In this document: in pieces, positions 8,593 to 17,335 of the stretch | How positions within the stretch are numbered: the first letter of the stretch is position 1 | How the letters are laid out: each line of letters opens with the position of its first letter | Assembly (NCBI RefSeq): GCF_022662305.1 | Contig: NZ_JAKNQH010000001.1 | Coordinates: forward strand, 310,001-374,000 | Source: Sphingomonas sp. BAUL-RG-20F-R05-02 | GTDB lineage: Bacteria > Pseudomonadota > Alphaproteobacteria > Sphingomonadales > Sphingomonadaceae | Length of the DNA: 64,000 nt | Direction of reading: 5' to 3' | Position numbers and translations under genes: made by a program | Notes under the pieces: generated by a model | What the model was told of the DNA's origin: nothing | The model's database searches: none | What the model saw: the letters and a program-made list of their open reading frames with translations, nothing else

Positions 8593-9293
8593 GGAGCCTG
8601 CTGCTCGCCGTTCAGTTCCTTACGCGGCTGCCGCTGCCGCACGTCGTGGCGAGCGATGCCGAGTTCGCCGCGTCGATGCGCTGGTTCCCCTTGGTCGGGC
8701 TTCTGATAGGCGGGCTGGTTTCGGGTGCGGCGGTGCTGGGTAGTCGGGGCGACGCGTGGGTGGGAGCGCTTGCGGCGCTGGTGGTCTGGGTCGGTGTGAG
8801 CGGGGCGCTCCACCTCGATGGACTGGCCGACCTTGCCGATGCGCGCGGCGCGGCGCACGGCGATCCGGCGCGTCTGCTCGCGGTCTTGGCCGATCCGCAC
8901 GTCGGCAGTTTCGGCGTGGTCGCGATTGGCCTGCAGCTGATCGCCAAGCTGGTGCTGCTGCACGCGGCGATCGCGCAGGCGGCATGGTGGCCGCTGCTGC
9001 TGATTCCGTCCGCCGCGCGGATCGGGCCGCTGGTGTGGACGCGCTGGTTACAGCCGTTGCACGCCGGGCTGGCCGCGCGGTTCCGCGACGCGGTGCGTCC
9101 GATAGATCTGGTGCTGTGGGCGCTCGCGTTGAGCGTCGCCGCGTTGCGATGGCCGATGGTCCTCATCACGCCGCTGCTGCTAGCGGGATGGGGGCTGTAC
9201 GTCCGCCGCGCGATCGGCGGGATTTCAGGTGATGGACATGGTGCCGGCATCGAACTGGTCGAGACGCTGCTGCTCGCTGCGGTATTGCTGTGA
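8589..9293 (+). CDS. cobS: Adenosylcobinamide-GDP ribazoletransferase (cobalamin synthase)
   Basis: Integral membrane enzyme joining adenosylcobinamide-GDP to alpha-ribazole (or its phosphate). The protein of about 234 residues opens with LLLAVQFLTRLPLP, followed by the conserved acidic loop GALHLDGLADLADARGA, a metal-binding signature of CobS. Several hydrophobic helices fill the rest. A longer frame exists upstream, but ATG at 8589 overlaps the cobC stop as ATGA; ATG at 8583 is an alternative two codons earlier. It ends overlapping the GTG start of the next gene. Confidence 0.93.
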   Translation: MRSLLLAVQFLTRLPLPHVVASDAEFAASMRWFPLVGLLIGGLVSGAAVLGSRGDAWVGALAALVVWVGVSGALHLDGLADLADARGAAHGDPARLLAVLADPHVGSFGVVAIGLQLIAKLVLLHAAIAQAAWWPLLLIPSAARIGPLVWTRWLQPLHAGLAARFRDAVRPIDLVLWALALSVAALRWPMVLITPLLLAGWGLYVRRAIGGISGDGHGAGIELVETLLLAAVLL

Positions 9294-10270
9294 ACGGCTG
9301 GACCCATCACGGCGGGCGCTTGAGCGAGGCGCGCGCGGCGTTCGGTGACGCGGCGGCGCCGTGGCTCGACCTGTCGACGGGGATCAACCCGCATTGCTGG
9401 CCGACGGAAACCGTCACGATCGACTGGCGCAGCCTGCCGGACGAGCGCGCGCTGACCGCACTGGAGACCGTGGCTGCCGATTATTTCGGCGTCGATCGCG
9501 CGTATGTCGCGGCAGTGCCCGGCAGCGAGATCGGCCTGCGGATGCTCGGTGCGCTGTTGCCCGGGCCGGCGCGGTTTGTCCCACCGACATATCGCACCCA
9601 TGCGGAAATGTTCCCGACCAGTACGCGACTTGAGGTCGATGCGCTCGCGGGCGTGGCGGCGGGAACGGTCGTGGTCGCCAATCCAAACAACCCCGATGGA
9701 CGCACCGTTGCCGCCCAAGACCTGCTCGCGCTGCATGAACGGCTGCGGAGCGGTGACGGCTGGCTGGTCGTGGACGAGGCGTTCGTCGATGCCGATCCGA
9801 TCATCAGCGTCGGCGCACAGGTGCATGATGCCGCGCGTTTGATCGTGGTGCGATCGTTCGGCAAGTTCTTCGGTCTGGCTGGGGTTCGGCTCGGTTTCGT
9901 GGTCGCGCCGCAGCCGATCGTCGCACGATTGCGGTCGTTGCTCGGCGCGTGGCCGGTCTCCGCGCCGGCAATCGCGATCGGAACCGCTGCTTATGGCGAT
10001 GCCGGGTGGATCGTGGCGATGCGCGCGCAACTCGTGGCGGAGGCAGCGGCGCTCGATGCGGCGCTGATCGGGTGCGGCCTGACGCCGATAGGCAAATGCC
10101 CGCTGTTTCGGATGATCGCGGTCGGTGATGCCGCCGGCGTGTTCACACGTCTTGCCCACGCGGGAATCCTGACCCGTCCTTTCGACGACGATCCGCACCG
10201 TCTGCGCGTCGGCTTGCCAGCCGATGCGACCGCACTGGCGCGCCTTGAACGCGCATTGACGCATGGCTGA
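9290..10270 (+). CDS. cobD: Threonine-phosphate decarboxylase (PLP-dependent)
   Basis: Makes (R)-1-amino-2-propanol O-2-phosphate, the linker attached to cobyric acid by CbiB. It is a class I/II aminotransferase-fold protein of 326 residues. It has DLSTGINP near the N-terminus, a VDEAFVD aspartate at about 162, and the Schiff-base lysine in SFGKFFGLAG (K192). In the Pseudomonas denitrificans scheme the gene is called cobC. It begins with GTG at 9290, overlapping the cobS TGA, and overlaps cbiB by 8 bases. A histidinol-phosphate aminotransferase is the look-alike; the context decides. Confidence 0.9.
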   Translation: MNGWTHHGGRLSEARAAFGDAAAPWLDLSTGINPHCWPTETVTIDWRSLPDERALTALETVAADYFGVDRAYVAAVPGSEIGLRMLGALLPGPARFVPPTYRTHAEMFPTSTRLEVDALAGVAAGTVVVANPNNPDGRTVAAQDLLALHERLRSGDGWLVVDEAFVDADPIISVGAQVHDAARLIVVRSFGKFFGLAGVRLGFVVAPQPIVARLRSLLGAWPVSAPAIAIGTAAYGDAGWIVAMRAQLVAEAAALDAALIGCGLTPIGKCPLFRMIAVGDAAGVFTRLAHAGILTRPFDDDPHRLRVGLPADATALARLERALTHG

Positions 10271-11201
10271 GCCGGTTGCCCTGGCAGCACTTGCGATCGA
10301 GGCGGCGTTCGGCTGGCCGGACGCGCTGTATCGCCGCATCGGCCATCCGGTCGGCGCGTTCGCGCGGATCATCGCCTCCTGCGAGGCGCGGTGGAATGGA
10401 TCGCACCACACGTTTGCAAGGCGACGTCTCGCCGGTGTCGGTTTGGTGGTAGGGCTAAGTTTAGTGGCGGGCGGCGGGGCGGCCGGGTCGACAGCCATCG
10501 TGTCGGCGGCGATGGGGCAGTGGGCCTGGCTCGGCTGCGCGCTACTGGCAGTTCCCGGCCTGGCGCAACGCAGCCTGTTCGATCATGTTCGCGCGGTGCA
10601 GATAGCCTTGGCGAGCGGCGATCTCGCAGCCGCTCGCACCGCCGTCGCGCGGATCGTCGGTCGCGATGTGGCGAGGCTCGATGCGGCGGGGGTCGCACGC
10701 GCGGCGATCGAGAGTCTGGCGGAAAGCTTCTGCGATGGTATCGTCGCGCCGCTGTTCTGGCTGCTGCTGCTCGGCTTGCCGGGACTGTGGATCTACAAGG
10801 CGGTCAACACCGCCGACAGCCTGATCGGTCACCGCGAGCCACGCTGGCGCGCCTTCGGATGGGCGGCGGCCCGCAGCGATGATGTGCTTAATCTGGTACC
10901 AGCCCGGCTGGCGGGGCCGCTGCTGTGCCTGTGCGGTGGTGGCGGCTGGCGCGTTTTGTGGCGCGACGCGCGCCGTCATGCCTCCCCCAACGCCGGCTGG
11001 AGCGAGGCGGCCATGGCGGGCGCGCTCCACCTGCGCCTCGCCGGCCCGATCGTCTACGACGGCGCCCGCACCGACAAGCCGTGGATCGGCGATGGTCGTA
11101 CTGCTGCCGATGCGGAGGATATTACCCGCGCGCTCCGCTTGTACGTGCGCGCGTGCCTCGCCTTGTGGTTGATCGCGGGAGGTGTGGCATGGCTGCGGTG
11201 A
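10263..11201 (+). CDS. cbiB: Adenosylcobinamide-phosphate synthase
   Basis: Membrane enzyme that couples adenosylcobyric acid to aminopropanol phosphate (CbiB, named CobD in aerobic-pathway nomenclature). The 312-residue product has the family run RIGHPVGAF at the N-terminus, [17 protein letters not shown] in the middle, and [16 protein letters not shown] with its charged residues, which is the most diagnostic segment. Four to five hydrophobic segments are visible. It overlaps the preceding gene by 8 bases and cobQ by 13, consistent with one polycistronic message under the second riboswitch. Confidence 0.94.
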   Translation: MAEPVALAALAIEAAFGWPDALYRRIGHPVGAFARIIASCEARWNGSHHTFARRRLAGVGLVVGLSLVAGGGAAGSTAIVSAAMGQWAWLGCALLAVPGLAQRSLFDHVRAVQIALASGDLAAARTAVARIVGRDVARLDAAGVARAAIESLAESFCDGIVAPLFWLLLLGLPGLWIYKAVNTADSLIGHREPRWRAFGWAAARSDDVLNLVPARLAGPLLCLCGGGGWRVLWRDARRHASPNAGWSEAAMAGALHLRLAGPIVYDGARTDKPWIGDGRTAADAEDITRALRLYVRACLALWLIAGGVAWLR

Positions 11202-12649
11202 TGTTTCAGGGTACCGGCTCGGACGTGGGCAAATCGGTGCTGGTCGCGGGGATCTGCCGTGCGCTCGTCAATCGCGGCCTGAGCGTGCGGCCGTTCAAGC
11301 CGCAGAACATGTCGAACAACGCCGCCGTCACCAGCGACGGTGGCGAGATCGGCCGCGCGCAGGCGTTGCAGGCGATCGCCTGCCGCGTGGCGCCGCATAC
11401 CGATATGAACCCGGTGCTGCTCAAGCCACAGGCGGATCACAGCTCGCAACTGATCGTCCACGGTCGCGTGCGCGGAACACTTGGCGGGGGCAATTACCGC
11501 GCGGGCCGGGCTGCGCTGCTCGGCGACGTGCTGGCGAGCTATCACCGGCTGCGCGCCGGCTGCGACGTGGTGGTGGTCGAGGGCGCCGGCTCGCCTGCCG
11601 AGATCAATCTGCGTGGCGGCGATATCGCCAACATGGGTTTCGCCAGAGCTGCGGGCGTACCGGTGATCCTGATCGGCGACATCGATCGCGGCGGCGTGAT
11701 CGCAGCGATCGTCGGTACACGAGCGGTTATCGATCCCGCCGATGCCGCGATGATCCGCGGCTTCATCATCAACAAGTTTCGTGGCGATCCGGCGCTGTTC
11801 GAGGATGGCTATCGGCAGATCGAGGCACTGGCCGGCTGGCGCGGGTTCGGCGTGGTGCCCTGGCTGGCGGCGACCGCGCGGCTGCCGAGCGAGGATGCCG
11901 TGGTGCTGGAGCGAGCGTCCTCAGTCACGTCCGGGCGAGTGCTGGTGGCGTGTCCGATCCTGCCGCGCATCGCCAACTTCGACGATCTCGATCCGCTCAA
12001 ACTCGAACCCGCCGTCGATCTGGTGATGGTGCCACCCGGTCGGCCGATCCCCGCCGAGACGGCGCTGATCGTGCTGCCGGGATCCAAGGCGACGCTCGCC
12101 GATCTCGCTGCGCTGCGGGCTGAGGGTTGGGACGTAGACGTACGTGCGCACCATCGGCGCGGTGGCGCGATCCTGGGGCTGTGCGGCGGCTATCAGATGC
12201 TCGGTCGCCGCGTGATCGATAGCGCCGGCATCGAGGGACCAGCCGGAGAAGCGGCCGGGCTTGGCCTGCTCGACGTCGAGACGACGCTGACGCCGGGCAA
12301 AGCCTTGCGGCCGGTGCGCGGGCATGCCCAGAACGCATCGTTTTACGGATATGAGATGCACATCGGCGACACGTTCGGGCCGGATGCGTCGCGCCCGTTC
12401 GCACGCTTCGACGACGGGCGGTTCGATGGCGCGGTCAGCACGGATGGTCGCGTGATCGGCACCTATGTTCACGGGCTGCTTGCCGATGCGGCGCAACGGA
12501 CCGCCCTGCTCGGGCGGATCGGGGCGCAGGGGGGCGGGGCCGACTATGACGCATCGGTCGACGCCGCGCTCGACGAGATCGCCGACGCGCTGGAACGGTA
12601 TCTCGACATCGACGCCATCGTGGCGATTGCTTCGGAGGCGGCGCGATGA
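11189..12649 (+). CDS. cobQ: Cobyric acid synthase (glutamine-hydrolysing)
   Basis: Amidates the b, d, e and g carboxyls of adenosylcobyrinic acid a,c-diamide using glutamine and ATP. The 486-residue protein has an N-terminal dethiobiotin-synthetase-like ATPase domain ([13 protein letters not shown]-loop at about 7-16; [11 protein letters not shown]). Its C-terminal glutamine amidotransferase domain carries the nucleophile in [11 protein letters not shown] (C332). The reading frame is open back to 10925 inside cbiB, but the conserved N-terminus fixes the start at 11189. It overlaps cobU by 4 bases. Its presence implies that partly amidated corrinoids can be finished, although no ring-building genes are here. 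Confidence 0.95.
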   Translation: MAAVMFQGTGSDVGKSVLVAGICRALVNRGLSVRPFKPQNMSNNAAVTSDGGEIGRAQALQAIACRVAPHTDMNPVLLKPQADHSSQLIVHGRVRGTLGGGNYRAGRAALLGDVLASYHRLRAGCDVVVVEGAGSPAEINLRGGDIANMGFARAAGVPVILIGDIDRGGVIAAIVGTRAVIDPADAAMIRGFIINKFRGDPALFEDGYRQIEALAGWRGFGVVPWLAATARLPSEDAVVLERASSVTSGRVLVACPILPRIANFDDLDPLKLEPAVDLVMVPPGRPIPAETALIVLPGSKATLADLAALRAEGWDVDVRAHHRRGGAILGLCGGYQMLGRRVIDSAGIEGPAGEAAGLGLLDVETTLTPGKALRPVRGHAQNASFYGYEMHIGDTFGPDASRPFARFDDGRFDGAVSTDGRVIGTYVHGLLADAAQRTALLGRIGAQGGGADYDASVDAALDEIADALERYLDIDAIVAIASEAAR

Positions 12650-13155
12650 CGTGTCTGTTTGTGCTTGGGGGCGCGCGTTCCGGCAAGAGCCGTTATGCGC
12701 AGGATCGTGCCGAGGCTCTGGGTGGTGTGTCGGTGTTCGTCGCCACCGCCCAAGCGTATGACGCGGAGATGGCCGAACGGATCGCCCACCATCAGGCGGA
12801 CCGGGACGCGCGGTGGATGACGGTCGACGCACCACTCGCGCTGCCGGACGCGATCGCCGCGCATGCCGGCGCCGGGCGCGTGCTGCTGATCGACTGCCTG
12901 ACATTGTGGACGTCGAACGTGATGCTGGCGGAACAGGGCATGGACGTCGCGACCGAGGCGCTTGTCGCCGCCATCCACGCCGCGCCCGGTACGCTGGTGA
13001 TCGTCGCCAATGAAGTCGGGTTGGGGATCGTACCGGACAACGCGCTCGCCCGGCGCTTTCGCGATTACGCGGGTCGGTTGAACCAGCGCGTCGCCGCCGC
13101 TGCCGATGAAGTGGTGCTGATCACGGCGGGCTTGCCGATCAAGCTCAAGGGATGA
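12646..13155 (+). CDS. cobU: Adenosylcobinamide kinase / adenosylcobinamide-phosphate guanylyltransferase
   Basis: Bifunctional CobU/CobP. It phosphorylates adenosylcobinamide and then transfers GMP to it, producing the substrate of CobS; it is also the key salvage enzyme for imported cobinamide. The 169 residues include the P-loop GGARSGKS at about 8-15, HHQADRD following the early strands, [10 protein letters not shown], and the family-specific [10 protein letters not shown]. The length is typical. The ATG overlaps the cobQ stop (ATGA). This is the last gene of the B12 run, and a convergent regulator gene lies 20 bases downstream. Confidence 0.95.
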   Translation: MTCLFVLGGARSGKSRYAQDRAEALGGVSVFVATAQAYDAEMAERIAHHQADRDARWMTVDAPLALPDAIAAHAGAGRVLLIDCLTLWTSNVMLAEQGMDVATEALVAAIHAAPGTLVIVANEVGLGIVPDNALARRFRDYAGRLNQRVAAAADEVVLITAGLPIKLKG

Positions 13156-13175
13156 TTGGTCTGGCCGCGCGCGTG

Positions 13176-13964
13176 CTAGACCGATTGCGTCGCGGAGAAG
13201 CGCCGGCGCGTCGTCAGCGCCGCGATGCGTGCCTGCTCCACTGCGGCTTCTTCCGTCGCGAACAGCAAATGATCGAGCACCGCCGCCATGTGCGCGCGCA
13301 TCGCGTTACGCGCCCGTGCGGGATCGCGCGACCGTAGCGCCTCGGCGATGGCGCGATGCTCCGCCACGACCGGTTTGACCTTGGCGGCCCGCGCCTTCGC
13401 CAGCAGCAGAGCCGTATCGGGCTCGCTTGCCCGCAGCGCCCAGAATTGTTCGACGGTATGCGACAGCGCGGCATTGCGCGTCGCCCGGCCGATCAGGAAG
13501 TGAAACTCGCGATCGGCATCCTCAAGCCACTCTTCCGGTTCGGCCTCGACCGCGATGCGATCGACCAGCGCATCCAGCGCGTCGAGTTCGGCATCGCTGA
13601 TATGTACCGCCGCCAGCGCGGCAACCTCGCCTTCGATCGCGGCGCGCGCCTCGATCAACTCGAACGCGGTGACGCTGAAGCCCATCGCCTCGCTGCGGCC
13701 GGGAATGTTGCGCACATACGCGCCTGAGCCGATCTTGACCTCGACCAATCCCTGAACTTCGAGCGCGATGATCGCCTCACGCACCGTCGGGCGGCTGACG
13801 TTGTGTTCGATGGCGAGTTCGCGCTCTGCCGGCAAACGGTCTCCGATGGCATATTGCCCACCCGCGATTTGGTCGAACAAGCGACGGGCAAGCTGCTGGT
13901 ACAGCCGGTCTTCACCCTGCTCGGCAGAGGACGCCTTCGGCTTGGACTTTCCCATGACGTTCAT
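13176..13964 (-). CDS. GntR-family (FadR subfamily) transcriptional regulator
   Basis: DNA-binding regulator with an N-terminal winged helix (RLPAERELAIEHNVSRPTVREAI, broken here by family position about 30-70) and a C-terminal FCD-type ligand-binding domain with a helical pattern including DREFHFLIG and HRAIAEALRSRDP. FCD domains bind small carboxylates or sugar acids, often with a metal. The gene is downstream of, and on the same strand as, a citrate-type symporter and two secreted proteins, so it may control them. The frame is open to 14036; ATGs at 13964 and 13955 are the sensible starts. Confidence 0.85.
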   Translation of the reverse strand: MNVMGKSKPKASSAEQGEDRLYQQLARRLFDQIAGGQYAIGDRLPAERELAIEHNVSRPTVREAIIALEVQGLVEVKIGSGAYVRNIPGRSEAMGFSVTAFELIEARAAIEGEVAALAAVHISDAELDALDALVDRIAVEAEPEEWLEDADREFHFLIGRATRNAALSHTVEQFWALRASEPDTALLLAKARAAKVKPVVAEHRAIAEALRSRDPARARNAMRAHMAAVLDHLLFATEEAAVEQARIAALTTRRRFSATQSV

Positions 13965-14072
13965 GATCGCACCAATCCAGCCACCCCCGTTGACGAAGCT
14001 TGATACGCTGCAAGCGGCCAAGCCAATTCCAGCCAAATGCTAGACCGTCCACCTGTGCGTCGCAAGCGTCGA

Positions 14073-14402
14073 TCATGGTGTGGGCATCCGCTTGCTACGG
14101 GCGGTATGCGACGGGCGAACCGTTTTCCACTCCATCCGGATGCGCCACGCGGTGTCGTCGTGATGGCGGAAGCTGCGGCATGCGCCTTGTTCGAACAGGT
14201 GGGTGTAGCTGAGGCCGCGAACCGGGCGCGCACGGCTCTCCCGCTGGCGCGCGTCGTCGAGCGCGTGCACGCAGGCGTCGAAAGTTGGGAAGGTCGTATC
14301 CAGCAATGCGGCGGCGCTGTGCGGGGTCCAGTCCCGCCCGTGCGCCGGAATGGCGAGGCTGCTCGCGGCGAGAAATACAGGCCACACAGTCATCCGAATC
14401 AC
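14073..14402 (-). CDS. Small secreted protein of unknown function
   Basis: About 109 residues with a clear signal peptide (hydrophobic run after MIRMTVW, cleavage near AHG at about 22). The mature part is basic and has two cysteines (about 44 and 74) that could form a disulfide. I do not recognise the family. The GTG start at 14402 overlaps the TGA of the upstream GH75-like gene (GTGA), and an ATG lies three codons later at 14393. This tight coupling suggests it is made together with that enzyme. Confidence 0.6.
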   Translation of the reverse strand: MIRMTVWPVFLAASSLAIPAHGRDWTPHSAAALLDTTFPTFDACVHALDDARQRESRARPVRGLSYTHLFEQGACRSFRHHDDTAWRIRMEWKTVRPSHTARSKRMPTP

Positions 14403-15259
14403 TGCGCAATCGGCGGCAGCGCGCCGTTGGAGGGCTGAGCGTCGGCGCAGGCCCGCAACATCGCAGAGCCGCCGATCGCGGCAAGCCGGGTCTGTGCCTC
14501 ACGTGCAAGTGCCGCGGTGTCGATCGGCCAGCCGATCGCTGCCGTCTTGCCGCTGCCAGGAAACACCACATAGGCGACCCGACCATCGGGAAGGCCGTTA
14601 CCGTTGCGCGGGTTGGGCGCTTCGGTGCCGAGCGCCCGCCAGAAGGCAACCGACGCTTCGCCGAACTGTTCGATCGGTCCTTCATCTGCGATCACGAACG
14701 GGGTGGTGCGCCCGTTGTCGAGATTGATCGCCCAGCCGATGTCCCCCATCTCGCCCATGCCATCGGTGCGGTAGATTGGCGCTGGCAGCACCAGATACGG
14801 GATACGCACGGCATCCACATAGCTGGTCGGACTGGCTGGGCCAGCGAAGGCGGTGTTGCGCAGCGACGTCATCGAGACGAAATAGCCCTTGTACGGTCCG
14901 TCCTGCTGCAGCGCCGGCTGGTCCGGGGCGAGCGGGTCGGCGGCCAGCACCGTCTGCCACCAGGATCCGTTCGGATAGCCGGCGGAGGCGAGACAATCGA
15001 TGCCGCGACCGGCGTCGGGGCAGGAGTCGGGCACATCGTCGGGGTGGTAGGCGTTCGGCGCGCCATCGGCGTCGACGAGCTTGTCCTCGCTAGCGAAATA
15101 ATACGCCGAGCGGTCGGCAAGCATGGAAACCGGCACGCCCATATAGTCGAACGTACTGCCAGCGGGGCAGACGGACTCGGCAGAGGCGGCCGCAGGGGCG
15201 ATGGTCGGTGCAAGGCAGCACGACAAAGCGGTGGCGCACACCCACCGGAACGCAGACAC
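14399..15259 (-). CDS. Secreted glycoside hydrolase family 75-like (chitosanase-fold) protein
   Basis: Predicted exported protein of about 286 residues. The segment IPYLVLPAPIY, then GDIGWAINLDNG, FVIADEGP and FGEASVAFWRALG, matches the order of conserved motifs in GH75 (fungal-type endochitosanase). There the Asp of the ADEGP-like motif and the Glu of GEAS are the catalytic pair; both are present. The start was set to GTG 15259 because GAGGAAG lies 9 bases upstream and a good signal peptide follows (WVCATALSCCLAPTIAPAAA, about 7-26). An in-frame ATG at 15361 would put a long basic tail before it. The substrate is unknown. Confidence 0.6.
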   Translation of the reverse strand: MSAFRWVCATALSCCLAPTIAPAAASAESVCPAGSTFDYMGVPVSMLADRSAYYFASEDKLVDADGAPNAYHPDDVPDSCPDAGRGIDCLASAGYPNGSWWQTVLAADPLAPDQPALQQDGPYKGYFVSMTSLRNTAFAGPASPTSYVDAVRIPYLVLPAPIYRTDGMGEMGDIGWAINLDNGRTTPFVIADEGPIEQFGEASVAFWRALGTEAPNPRNGNGLPDGRVAYVVFPGSGKTAAIGWPIDTAALAREAQTRLAAIGGSAMLRACADAQPSNGALPPIAQ

Positions 15260-15347
15260 GGGAAACGGCTTCCTCGGATTGTTGACGGGTCCGCTTCCGA
15301 ACGTGGCGCGCGCGCGACTGTTCCCCGTGGCGGTACGGACGCCCGCG

Positions 15348-16643
15348 CTACAGCGCCCCACGCTTCTGCAATGCGGCTCGCCGCTGTGAGCGCCCGGTCA
15401 CGACAACTGCGGCAAGACTGATCGCCGCCGCCGCCGTCAACCACAAACCCGGCACGGCCCGGTTGCCCGTCACGCTGATAAGCCAGGTGACGATGAACGG
15501 CGTAAAGCCGCCCACGGCGGTCGCAAGGCTGTAGGCAAGGCTGAAACCGGAGGCGCGAACCGCCGGCGGTACGATTTCGGTCAGGTAAACAACCATTGCG
15601 GAATTGTAGCTGGCGTATAGCGCCGACAACCACAGTTCGACCGCGATCAGCCGCAGCACGCTGGGGTGTCCGGTCAGCCATGCCATCGCCGGATAGGCGG
15701 TCAGCATCATCAGCACGGTGCAGGCGATCAGGATCGGCTTGCGCCCGATCCGGTCGGACAGCGCGCCCATCATCGGCAGCCACAGCAGGTTTGACGCGCC
15801 GACGCCGGCGGTGACGAGCAGGTTCGCCTGTTCGGGCAGATGCAGGATCTTGCCGAAGGTCGGCGTGTAGGCGGTGATCATGTAGAAGCTCACCGTCGTC
15901 ATCAGCACCAGCCCAAGCCCGGCCAACACAATGCCGCGCGCCGCCCAGAGATGCCGCGCGATGGTGGCGATGCTATCGGGCGCGGCACGCGTCTCGAACG
16001 CGTCGCTCTCGCGCAGGTGGCGGCGCAGCACGAAGAGTAACGGCACGAGCAGGCAGCCGAGCCCGAGCGGCAGCCGCCAGCCCCAATCGGCAAGCTGCGC
16101 CGGCCCCAGTACGAACGACAACGCCACGCCGACGAGAGCGGCGACGATGACCGCAACCTGTTGCGAAGCGGACTGCCACGAAACGTAAAAGCCGGTGCGT
16201 CCCGGCGGTGCGATCTCAGCCAGGTACACGGACACGTTGCCCAGTTCTGCGCCCGCCGAAAAGCCCTGGATCAGCCGCCCGCCCAGCACGAGGGTTGGGG
16301 CCAGCACGCCGATCGTGGCGTAGCCCGGCGTGACGGTCAGCGTGACGATGCCGACGCTCATCAACGCCAGCGTCAGCAGCAGCCCGGCACGACGCCCGTG
16401 CCGATCGGTAAAGGCGCCCAGCACCAGAGCGCCGAGTGGCCGCATCAGGAAGCCGGCGCCGAAGGTTGCCAGAGATTTGAGCAGCCCGCTCGCCGCGTCG
16501 CCGGCTGGGAAATACGCCTGACCAATGGCGGCGGCGAAATAGCCGAATACCATGAAATCGTACATTTCAAGAAAGTTGCCGCTGGCGATGCGGAACACGT
16601 CGCCCGCACTCGTCGCGCGGCCGGGGGAGGTCTCGGCTGCCAT
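15348..16643 (-). CDS. MFS metabolite:H+ symporter, citrate-proton symporter-like
   Basis: Inner-membrane transporter of the metabolite:H+ symporter family with about 12 hydrophobic helices in 431 residues. The N-terminal GNFLEMYDFMVFGYFAAAIG, the loop TDRHGRRAGLLLTLALM, the segment RLIQGFSAGAELG and FYVSWQSASQQVAV are very close in pattern to enterobacterial CitA. Citrate or a similar tricarboxylate is therefore the best guess for the substrate. It is the first gene of a minus-strand set with the GH75-like and small secreted genes and a GntR regulator. It diverges from a YbhB gene 89 bases away. Confidence 0.82.
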   Translation of the reverse strand: MAAETSPGRATSAGDVFRIASGNFLEMYDFMVFGYFAAAIGQAYFPAGDAASGLLKSLATFGAGFLMRPLGALVLGAFTDRHGRRAGLLLTLALMSVGIVTLTVTPGYATIGVLAPTLVLGGRLIQGFSAGAELGNVSVYLAEIAPPGRTGFYVSWQSASQQVAVIVAALVGVALSFVLGPAQLADWGWRLPLGLGCLLVPLLFVLRRHLRESDAFETRAAPDSIATIARHLWAARGIVLAGLGLVLMTTVSFYMITAYTPTFGKILHLPEQANLLVTAGVGASNLLWLPMMGALSDRIGRKPILIACTVLMMLTAYPAMAWLTGHPSVLRLIAVELWLSALYASYNSAMVVYLTEIVPPAVRASGFSLAYSLATAVGGFTPFIVTWLISVTGNRAVPGLWLTAAAAISLAAVVVTGRSQRRAALQKRGAL

Positions 16644-16732
16644 GCGCGGTCCATGCGCGTTGCCGCCGGACGTGTCGAGACGAGATTGAACGAACCGGCG
16701 GCTCGTGCGCTTTGAAGAGAGGAGGTCTCAAG

Positions 16733-17335
16733 ATGCTTGAACATGTTCCCGCCTGGCTCGGCAATCTGTTGCGCGGCCGTCGCGCTGGCCACGAGAAGCT
16801 CGTCGCGGCCGACCTGGCGCTGACGGTCGGCGCCGATGCGATCGATCTGACCAGTCCGGCGTTTGCGTCCGGCGGCCGTCTGCCGATGCGCTTCACCGCC
16901 GATGGTGAGGGCGTGTCGCCGCCGCTCGTCTGGACGGGCGTGCCGGAAGCTGCCGTCAGTCTCGCGCTGATCGTTGAGGATCCCGACGCACCGACCACCG
17001 CTCCGCTTGTACACGCGCTGATCTGGAATCTGCCGGCCGAAACCGGACGTCTCGCGGAGGGCGCGATCGGCGCGACGGATGCCGGCGAAACCGGCCGCAA
17101 CAGCTACCTGCGCGAGGGTTGGCTACCGCCCGATCCACCGACCGGCCACGGCGATCACGATTACGTATTCCAGATGTTCGCATTGTCATCCGTGCCCGAA
17201 CTCGATGAGGGCGCGGGGCGGGGCGCTTTCGTCGAGGCGATCGCCGGACGGGTGCTGGCGACGGGCGTGTTGATTGGCACGTATTCGCGCGGCGAGCCGG
17301 ACGCGGTTGCTCCGCAGGGCGCGGTGGTGGCATGA
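16733..17335 (+). CDS. YbhB/YbcL family (Raf kinase inhibitor-like, PEBP fold) protein
   Basis: PEBP-fold protein of about 200 residues, presumably cytoplasmic. Conserved PEBP segments are DGEGVSPPLVWTGVP, LIVEDPDAPT (the ligand-site DPDAP) and the HALIWNLPA region. A short N-terminal extension (MLEHVPAWLGNLLRGRR) precedes the domain. ATG at 16733 has a strong GAGAGGAGGT ribosome-binding site. Its stop overlaps the uvsE start (ATGA). Bacterial members have no settled function. A second PEBP domain, fused to an oxidoreductase, lies at 22548. Confidence 0.88.
   Translation: MLEHVPAWLGNLLRGRRAGHEKLVAADLALTVGADAIDLTSPAFASGGRLPMRFTADGEGVSPPLVWTGVPEAAVSLALIVEDPDAPTTAPLVHALIWNLPAETGRLAEGAIGATDAGETGRNSYLREGWLPPDPPTGHGDHDYVFQMFALSSVPELDEGAGRGAFVEAIAGRVLATGVLIGTYSRGEPDAVAPQGAVVA

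Noticed and set aside
10925..11188. N-terminal extension of cobQ inside cbiB
   Set aside because: The frame is merely open. The conserved CobQ N-terminus starts at 11189 and the upstream translation is non-conserved shadow sequence.
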